NCBI RefSeq assembly: GCF_000969985.1
Contig: NZ_CP009526.1
Span: 2,542,001-2,606,000 of the forward strand
Source of the DNA: Methanosarcina barkeri str. Wiesmoor
Lineage (GTDB): Archaea; Halobacteriota; Methanosarcinia; Methanosarcinales; Methanosarcinaceae
Reading direction: 5' to 3'
DNA length: 64,000 bases
Part shown: piece after piece, positions 58,490 through 64,000 of the stretch
How the letters are laid out: every line of letters begins with the position of its first letter
Numbering within the stretch: position 1 is the first letter of the stretch
Program-made: the position numbers and the translations under genes
The notes under the pieces: generated by a model
What the model saw: the letters and a program-made list of their open reading frames with translations, nothing else
The model's database searches: none
Told to the model about the DNA's origin: nothing

Positions 58490-58590
58490 GGAAAGAAAAG
58501 AATTGCAAAGAAAAGAATTGCAAAGAAAAGAATTGCAAAGAAAAGAATTGCAAAGAAAAGAATTGCAAAGAAAAGAATTGCAAAGAAAAT
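58490..58590 (+). repeat. 15-bp tandem repeat (AAAGAAAAGAATTGC), about 6.5 copies
   Basis: Near-perfect direct repeat in the 510-bp gap 58334-58846, which otherwise holds no gene. Confidence 0.95.
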
Positions 58591-58846
58591 GACAAGCAAT
58601 AACTGTAAATGTTTCTTCTCTGCATTAAGTTTCTTCTCTATGTTAATTCACATTAGTAATTAAAATCACAATTATAAGTTTTTTAAACAGAAAATGTCCG
58701 TTAGGTTCATAGTCCCACTCAATCTAAAATTTAGAAAAACTGTAAAAGGAAGCTTACGCTCAAGGTTTCTAGTTCTTAAATTCAAAAATAAATTCCTTAT
58801 TTATCATTGGAAAAACTCAAATGCGTAGGTCCTATAAGTTAATTGG

Positions 58847-59203
58847 TTATATGTAATATTCAACATAGAAACGGTAAGCAACCTGAATTTCTTCCAGCTC
58901 CCTGGGTTCCAGTTTAAAATCAGGCTGGTCGGTTTTGTAAACTTTTTCTCCGAAGTTTTTGAAGGTGACTTCGCATTTTATATTGTCGGGAAGTTGAGCC
59001 TCAAAGCTGCCGCATTTATTACGGATTTCCAGCGCAAGTGTTTCTATTTCTGTGGGGCTGAAGACTTTTTTCTTTTCAGGAATGTAATTTACCTCAACTA
59101 TCAATTCTTCTTTGCTCGTTAAGTCTGCCCAGAAACCGGAAAGTTCGGTTCCTTCTATTTTGTAGTCCTGAAGTTCAAAACTTCTTGTGATTGTATTCTT
59201 CAT
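58847..59203 (-). CDS. Hypothetical protein (118 aa)
   Basis: ATG 59203 follows GAGGG; an ATG at 59218 is less likely. The protein is soluble, acidic and beta-rich (TRSFELQDYKIEGTELSGFW, EELIVEVNYIPEKKK, IKCEVTFKNFGEKVYKT, EEIQVAYRFYVEYYI). I do not recognise a family. It lies downstream of the radical SAM gene on the same strand, after a 280-bp gap with a strong stem-loop, so it could be a functional partner. Confidence 0.6.
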   Translation of the reverse strand: MKNTITRSFELQDYKIEGTELSGFWADLTSKEELIVEVNYIPEKKKVFSPTEIETLALEIRNKCGSFEAQLPDNIKCEVTFKNFGEKVYKTDQPDFKLEPRELEEIQVAYRFYVEYYI

Positions 59204-59323
59204 TTTGCCCTCTTCCATATGCTTAGTTTAGAAAGTGGATATATATAAACTATTTTAAAAACAAGGCAGATTCTTTAAAGGCTTCTTTAGAAGTTTCTTT
59301 GTAATATAACAATTCTTTATTTC

Positions 59324-59381
59324 GTATCCTCTTCATATTGAATGGAAATCCCTCAATTCCCACTCAATATGAAGAGAATAC
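59324..59381. promoter_or_regulatory. 20-bp inverted repeat with 18-nt loop between the radical SAM and hypothetical genes
   Basis: Arms 59324-59343 and 59362-59381 pair with only two mismatches. Downstream of the radical SAM gene it could be a terminator, an RNA processing site or a small RNA. Confidence 0.55.
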
Positions 59382-59485
59382 ACGTTTTTCATCAATAACA
59401 CCGCTAAAATCCTTCTTATTTCCAAAAATGAAATTACTTCACAAATTTATACAAATTCATAAATTTCATACATTTTGAGCTTTAT

Positions 59486-60628
59486 TCAGAGTTTCTTAAG
59501 CATAAGGGACATTATTCCTGATTTTGAAGGCTTCATTGTCTGGGGCATAAACATATTATCCATACCTGAACCCCCGAACATTTCCTCATTGACACGCTTG
59601 TTTATTTCATCAAAAATCATCTTGTAGGCGGTGCAGTGCGGATCTACACCCTTTATCTCGCCATCGGTGGGCACTATTGCATTGTACGGGCATCCGCCTC
59701 TGCAATATTTGATATGGGCGCATTTGCTGCATGCAGTATCCACATATTCTTTATACTGGTGCATCTGCTTCCAGGCTTCGGATTTAGCAAGGTCTGCCAT
59801 TGTCGGGCGGTCATAAACATTGCCCATAACATATTCAGGCATCCCAACAAAGCGATAGCAGGGATATATGTTTCCTTCAGGGCCGACTGCAAAGGTATCT
59901 CCCATGCAGTCAACGTAGGTGCAGACTGTTCCCCTGCCTGTGAATACGCATTTGCACAGCTGATCAATGTTCATAACGTCAATCCGGCCCAGGTTTTCCA
60001 GATATTTGTCCAGGAGATAGATTAATAATTCTCCGTACTCCACAGGAGCAAGAGTCCATTTATCAGGATTGTCACCTTTTAAAGAAGGCAGGCAGGGGTG
60101 GAGTTTGAGAGTCAATCCTTTCTCAAGATAAAAATTGAAAATTTCTTCCTTTTGTTTTACGGAATGAGAAGTGAAAGTGGTAATGAACCTCACATTAAGC
60201 CCATGTTCCCTGGCAATTTCATAGCCTTTCATGGTTTTATCGTAGTATCCTTTTCCCCTCTGCAGGTCATTAAGTTCCTTTGGGCCATCCAGGCTGGAGC
60301 CTATCGGAACCCCGTATTCCGCAAAAATTTCGGCCATCTCATGGGTCATTTTCCAGAGGTTCGTCTGTATCGCAAACGCGATTTTCCTCGGGCTCAAGCC
60401 CTCAACCAGAAGAGGCAATGCTTCCCGATAAAATTCCGCTCCTGCCAGGAGTGGTTCTCCGCCGTGGAAAGTGAAAGTTACGGCATCTCCTCTAAAAGTT
60501 TTAAGCCACTCAACCACTTCTTTTATAGTTTCAATGCTCATTATCGGAGACTTTTCTTCGGAACTCCAGCAGTAGCTGCAGTTAGCAGGACAACCAAGGG
60601 TAGGGATTAGCATCACATGAAAAGGCAT
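59486..60628 (-). CDS. Radical SAM/SPASM enzyme, peptide- or protein-modifying type
   Basis: The 380-aa protein has the radical SAM Cys triad in GCPANCSYCW (Cys 13, 17, 20), then FHGGEPLLA and IGSSLDGPKELNDLQRGKG. The C-terminal SPASM-type Cys motif set follows (CVFTGRGTVCTYVDCMGDTF, CYRF, CSKCAHIKYCRGGCPYN, DPHC) that binds auxiliary Fe-S clusters. It resembles anaerobic sulfatase-maturating enzymes and methanogen families annotated as peptide-modifying. The target is unknown; no sulfatase or obvious precursor peptide was found nearby. ATG 60628 is preceded by GGTGC only weakly. Confidence 0.88.
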   Translation of the reverse strand: MPFHVMLIPTLGCPANCSYCWSSEEKSPIMSIETIKEVVEWLKTFRGDAVTFTFHGGEPLLAGAEFYREALPLLVEGLSPRKIAFAIQTNLWKMTHEMAEIFAEYGVPIGSSLDGPKELNDLQRGKGYYDKTMKGYEIAREHGLNVRFITTFTSHSVKQKEEIFNFYLEKGLTLKLHPCLPSLKGDNPDKWTLAPVEYGELLIYLLDKYLENLGRIDVMNIDQLCKCVFTGRGTVCTYVDCMGDTFAVGPEGNIYPCYRFVGMPEYVMGNVYDRPTMADLAKSEAWKQMHQYKEYVDTACSKCAHIKYCRGGCPYNAIVPTDGEIKGVDPHCTAYKMIFDEINKRVNEEMFGGSGMDNMFMPQTMKPSKSGIMSLMLKKL

Positions 60629-61134
60629 TTTAAAGCACCTTTTTTTTAAGCTTCTTTAAATTATTAGTATTTTTCTAAAAGTTTTCATGAGATGATTAAT
60701 GTCCAACAACTCCATAATATTTTTGAATATTTACATTACATAACTTTTTAATACTTTACATCCTGGAGATTTTTTTCGGTACTTTCTTTTACAAATCAGA
60801 AGGTTATACTGAGTTTCATCAGTTTTATATATTGAATTCTTTTGATGTGTAAATTCAAAAACATATTATGGAAAAAGAATATCAGCTAAGTTAAGAATTG
60901 CCAGAGGAAGAAGGCAGCTTGAAAGGCGCCAGTCCATAGAAACAAATGGCGCAGGTGCAAATTTTGTTATACTATAAGGGAGCTCAAAGCGGATTGAAAA
61001 TGCGAGTTTAAAATAAGGGTGAGTCCAAAAATAAAGGTTGAAGTATAAAAATAAACAGGTGAAAAAGAAACAGATAACTTAAAAGTAGAGGCTTAAATAT
61101 ATAGAACTAAAGCAAAAGCCTGGACCTGATAAAC
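60629..61134. other. Gap of about 505 bp, no gene seen
   Basis: AT-rich upstream region of the radical SAM gene. I searched it on both strands for a short precursor peptide and saw none with a good start. Confidence 0.5.
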
Positions 61135-61542
61135 TCAGCGTACCTTCCGGAATTCGATTCCTTCAAACCTGCACGTTGCAATTCTTCTTTCGCGGAAAGC
61201 ATAGAGAAAGACTTTAAAAAGAGCATAAAGCCTGAAGTAATAAGCAAGCAGGACAGGAGAGCAAAATCCGCTGATGTATACGATTTTCTTATCGTCCCTT
61301 ATTGAATCGTCCAGGAATTTTACTATCCCGTCAAAAGCGTCCCTATTAAGTGTACTTCCTCTCGGCATGTGTGATCCCAATACTACCACGTCTTCTTCCA
61401 TACCGTCAGCGCTTTTCGTTCCCTCTACAAAACCATAATTAAAAATTGTGAGCAGGGGGGAAAAGAAAGCCTTTTCATAGCCTTTTTCGGTTCTGTTATA
61501 TTTCCAGAAACTGTATTTTGGAGTCTCTATAACAATTTTCAT
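61135..61542 (-). CDS. Inorganic-pyrophosphatase-like protein
   Basis: The 135-aa protein starts IVIETPKYSFWKYN, then FFSPLLTIFNYGFVEGT and SADGMEEDVVVLG, which follow the order of family I pyrophosphatases (the NYGF loop and the Asp-Gly-x-x-x-Asp metal loop). Some usual acidic ligands are changed (DGMEED for DGDPLD), and the length is well below the usual 165-175 aa, so catalysis is not assured. It ends in a basic, aromatic tail (YALFKVFLYAFRERRI). ATG 61542 is chosen; GTG 61569 is possible. Confidence 0.6.
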   Translation of the reverse strand: MKIVIETPKYSFWKYNRTEKGYEKAFFSPLLTIFNYGFVEGTKSADGMEEDVVVLGSHMPRGSTLNRDAFDGIVKFLDDSIRDDKKIVYISGFCSPVLLAYYFRLYALFKVFLYAFRERRIATCRFEGIEFRKVR

Positions 61543-61569
61543 GGGAAGGAGTCCTACTTTACTATTCAC

Positions 61570-61753
61570 AGGATAGCCGTTTAAAGTTTCTTCCGGGTTT
61601 TATCTTTTTCCATACTTTCTCAGCCGTTTCCTAAAACAAAAAGCATATATTAAAATGATTCTTAAAATCTGGAACTAAAATTTGAAATTAAAATTTGGAA
61701 CTAAAATTTGAAATTAAAATTTGGAACTAAAATTTGGAACTAAAATCTGAAAC
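61570..61753. repeat. Short direct repeats (TTGAAATTAAAATTTGGAACTAAAA)
   Basis: A unit of about 26 bp occurs about three times at 61670-61750. The IS copy was inserted in this repeated tract. Confidence 0.75.
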
Positions 61754-62794
61754 CTACTTTCCACAGTATTTTTTCACATATAATATTTTTCGTGTTTTTC
61801 TCCCATCAATCTCAGCACTTTAATTGTTTCTTCATTCTGATTTAATACCTTCTTTATCTCCTTTCCCTCAATTTTGATATCTAACTCTGTTATTCTCCTA
61901 AACTGAAAGAATACCCATATTTCATTGTCGGAGTCTGTGTTTTCTTCTTAATTTGGCTTCTGATAGCTTCTTTTGCTTCTTCCAATCTTGTTCTCAGTTT
62001 CCACTCAGCTATTGAATACAATAACAAACATAGAACCATTACCATTGCAAGTGCTTCTATTCTGGACTTTTTTTTCAGGTACACCTCAGATACTCTGAAA
62101 CTCTTATCTTTAAGGAACCTGAACCCTCTTTTATCGGAACTGTTACCATCCAATGCTCTCACGAACAGAGGAATTCCTTTCTGGTCAGTAACCATAGAAA
62201 TGGAAAAACGAAGTAAGTCTACTCTCTTGTCTTTAGGATGACCATGTGTAATGTTGATAGTTTGGCCGTTATCATCGTTCTCATAGTCACCATAAACACT
62301 GAAATTTGTAGTGTCTGTATGGCAAGTACGGGAGTTAATTGGAACGTGTTTCATAGCTTGCAGAATTATATGATTGAAGATTTCGGTTGCTCCATATTCC
62401 TGGATTTTGTCCAGAGTTCTGCCAAAAACGTCATCATTAAGAGATTCTGGGAGAACACCTTCTCCCAGTAACCTTTCAGTGGGCAAGTTTTCAAAGAAAG
62501 CAGGAAATAGGTAAAGACAACGTTCAGTAAATCCTAAATCGTTAATGCACATTGCCTTAAGAACAGTAGAATGATAAATGTTATGGCCACTTTTCTGAGG
62601 AAGAAGAGTGTCAATCAAATCTGAAATTTCAAGTTCGTCAAATACGCCAGCAATAAGACCATAATGACCAAGATGAGTTGTGGATTCAGAGCTGGGAGAG
62701 AGAGTCATCAAGGGGAAATTGGATGAGATTTTATAAAAAGTAAGTACATGATCTGAAAAATATCAAACCAAGAAAATTTACTGCGGAAAGTGCA
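61754..62794. mobile_element. Insertion sequence (IS1634-type) with internal deletion, copy 1
   Basis: Ends CTACTTTCCACAGTA and (reverse strand) TGCACTTTCCGCAGTA form imperfect terminal inverted repeats. TGAAAC at 61748-61753 and 62795-62800 is a 6-bp target duplication. A second copy of the same left end begins at 63922. Confidence 0.8.
61779..62711 (-). pseudogene. IS1634-type (DUF4277) transposase, deleted and frameshifted
   Basis: The first 200 residues are an intact N-terminal and catalytic part (LGHYGLIAGVFDELEISDLI, CHTDTTNFSVYGDY, SISMVTDQKGIPLFVRALDG, first Asp present). At NSSDK the sequence jumps to RFLKDKSFRVSEVYLKKKSR, removing the middle with the second catalytic Asp. Near 61910 a 2-base insertion or equivalent shifts the frame; in the correct frame the tail continues (RITELDIKIEGKEIKKVL ... 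YYM). The open frame itself ends at 61890. Inactive. Confidence 0.8.
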
Positions 62795-62863
62795 TGAAAC
62801 TAAAATTTGGAATTAAAAAATCTTAAAGTGAAAGTTTACAATCTGATAAGCAGAGGATTCTTA

Positions 62864-63892
62864 ATGAGTTTTCGAAATAGAGTAAGTTTGCGAGATGCAA
62901 TGAGAGGGATAGTTGAAGAACCCCTGCTTCCTATGGTTCCGAAACGTTTTGATTATATCGGGAACGTGGCCGTAATCTCAATTCCTCCAGAGCTTGCGGC
63001 TTATAAAGAAGCTATTGCCTCAAAGCTATTTTCTATGCGAGGCAATACGCGGGCTGTGCTTAATAAAGTAAGCAAACTCGGAGGAGAGCACAGAGTTGCA
63101 GATTTTGAGCTTCTGCTTGGGGAAACCACTGAGACCATTCATAGGGAAAACGGCTATGCCTATAAGCTGGATGTCAAAAAAGTCTTTTTTAATCCCCGCC
63201 TGTACTCTGAGAGAATGCGGGTAACCTCAAAAATTAAGTCGGGAGAAAATATCATAATTCCTTTTGCTGGAGTGGGCCCTTTTGTACTTCCTGCTGCAGG
63301 AAAAGGGGCAAAGGTTTATGCTATCGAAATAAATCCCGATGCCTATGCTTGCCTTCGGGAAAATATCAGGATTAACAGGCTTGAAGGACAAGTAACCGTA
63401 ATCCAGGATGACTTTGAGAATCTTTTCCTGAATGGGGAGATTTTCCAGATACTTGATTCAAAAACCTATAAAGAATCTCAAAATGGCGACAGTGATGAGA
63501 ATTGCGAAAAAGTCGGAACTGGTGAAAAATTTAGAATTAGCAAAAAAATTGAAAATGGTGAAAAAGCTGGAAATAATGCTTTTTCTAGCCTGTCCGCCTA
63601 CCCAGGTCCTGGCGAAGGAAAGAATAAAGAACTTCAGGTTCCAGGCAGCGGATTTGATAGAGCCATAGTGCCTACACCATATGGCATGGACCATTTTCTT
63701 GGCGAAATCTCAAAACTTGTCAGGAAGGAAGGATATATTCACTTCTACACTTTCAAAGCCGAATCTCAGATTCCTGGGCTGATTAATGAATACAAAAAAA
63801 TGGGACTTGAAGTGGAACTCTACAGGCGGGCTGGAGACGTTGCTCCAGGCATCAGCAGGTGGGTTTTTGATCTTGTTAAAAAAGAAATGTGA
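62864..63892 (+). CDS. Trm5/TYW2-like SAM-dependent tRNA methyltransferase with a low-complexity insert
   Basis: ATG 62864 is preceded by AGAGGA; 342 aa. The N-terminal part (FDYIGNVAVISIPPELAAYK) is the Trm5 D1-like region. The catalytic domain has FNPRLYSERMRV, SAM motif I IIPFAGVGPFVLPAAG and AIEINPDAYACLRENIRIN. Before the motif-IV-like DRAIVPTPYG there is an unusual hydrophilic insertion of about 75 residues (about 204-279, rich in Lys, Glu, Asn, Ser, Gly). Trm5 proteins methylate G37 of tRNA; this one may be a variant or a TYW2-like paralogue. It is bracketed by two IS copies in the same orientation. Confidence 0.85.
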   Translation: MSFRNRVSLRDAMRGIVEEPLLPMVPKRFDYIGNVAVISIPPELAAYKEAIASKLFSMRGNTRAVLNKVSKLGGEHRVADFELLLGETTETIHRENGYAYKLDVKKVFFNPRLYSERMRVTSKIKSGENIIIPFAGVGPFVLPAAGKGAKVYAIEINPDAYACLRENIRINRLEGQVTVIQDDFENLFLNGEIFQILDSKTYKESQNGDSDENCEKVGTGEKFRISKKIENGEKAGNNAFSSLSAYPGPGEGKNKELQVPGSGFDRAIVPTPYGMDHFLGEISKLVRKEGYIHFYTFKAESQIPGLINEYKKMGLEVELYRRAGDVAPGISRWVFDLVKKEM

Positions 63893-63921
63893 AAGAAAAA
63901 AGTGTAGAGACTTGAGTTATC

Positions 63922-64000
63922 CTACTTTCCGCAGTATTTTTTCACATATAATATTTTTCGTATTTTTCTCCCATCAATCTCAGCACTTTAATTGTTTCTT
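63922..64000. mobile_element. Start of a second IS copy (continues beyond the window)
   Basis: From 63922 the sequence is nearly identical to 61754-61832 (CTACTTTCCGCAGTATTTTT), so a direct repeat of the same IS begins here; only about 79 bp are seen. Confidence 0.85.

Overview
The window looks like a chromosomal segment of a Methanosarcina-type archaeon. The reasons are archaeal-style short operons with AGGAGG/GGTGA ribosome binding sites, long AT-rich gaps packed with short tandem repeats, secreted and lipid-anchored surface proteins, a nitrogenase-like gene pair, a TPR/PIN gene pair and HEAT-repeat relics of methanogen type, beside bacterial-type UvrABC. No rRNA, tRNA, CRISPR array or replication origin was recognised.

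Layout. 1-5050: tail of a possible acetyltransferase, a YtcJ-like amidohydrolase, a methyltransferase divergent from a TetR regulator with a perfect 10-bp palindrome between them, and a secreted repeat protein. 5344-6707: a TnpB-only IS200/IS605-type element with terminal hairpins. 7900-12893: a methyltransferase, then a small anchored exported protein and a complete FecB/FecC/FecE-like iron or corrinoid ABC transporter. 12900-15990: mostly gaps, with a long hairpin repeat, an 89-aa protein and a 51-aa DUF1328 membrane protein. 15987-25326: DUF1015 protein, MBL-rhodanese protein, exported NEW3-like protein, IS1-type and Zn-alcohol-dehydrogenase relics, HAD phosphatase, Gly/Tyr-rich membrane protein, YjbQ enzyme. 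25430-27670: transposon debris, including two MITE-like elements. 27878-31480: DUF362 ferredoxin protein, RsgA, and a broken second rsgA. 32051-35190: a two-gene TPR-PIN unit whose proteins share an N-terminal tag. 35300-40200: a graveyard of partial genes (acetyltransferase copy, HEAT protein, Cas1-like tail, a frameshifted small gene) around one intact chloramphenicol-acetyltransferase-like gene. 41274-48229: uvrA-uvrC-uvrB, the excision-repair set. 48820-51694: an exported protein and a prenyltransferase-like-repeat lipoprotein separated by a long ATT microsatellite. 52512-54257: an OLD-type ATPase/TOPRIM nuclease. 54720-58333: a NifH-NifD fusion overlapping a NifK-like gene. 58847-64000: a hypothetical protein, a SPASM-type radical SAM enzyme, a pyrophosphatase-like protein, and a Trm5-like methyltransferase set between two copies of one insertion sequence.

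Most notable points. (1) The NifHD-NifK-like pair has no nearby nifB/nifEN and has lost part of the usual cluster ligands, so it is probably a nitrogenase-like reductase of unknown substrate. (2) Three genes (9227, 38695, 54720) have AGGAGG exactly 7 nt before an in-frame ATA and no better in-frame start nearby; for the NifH-like gene nothing else can supply the P-loop. This suggests AUA initiation or repeated start-codon loss. (3) The TPR-PIN unit looks like an undescribed two-component, possibly conflict-related, system. (4) Several non-autonomous mobile elements can be tied to their likely parents inside the window. All functions are inferred from motifs read by eye; no searches were run.
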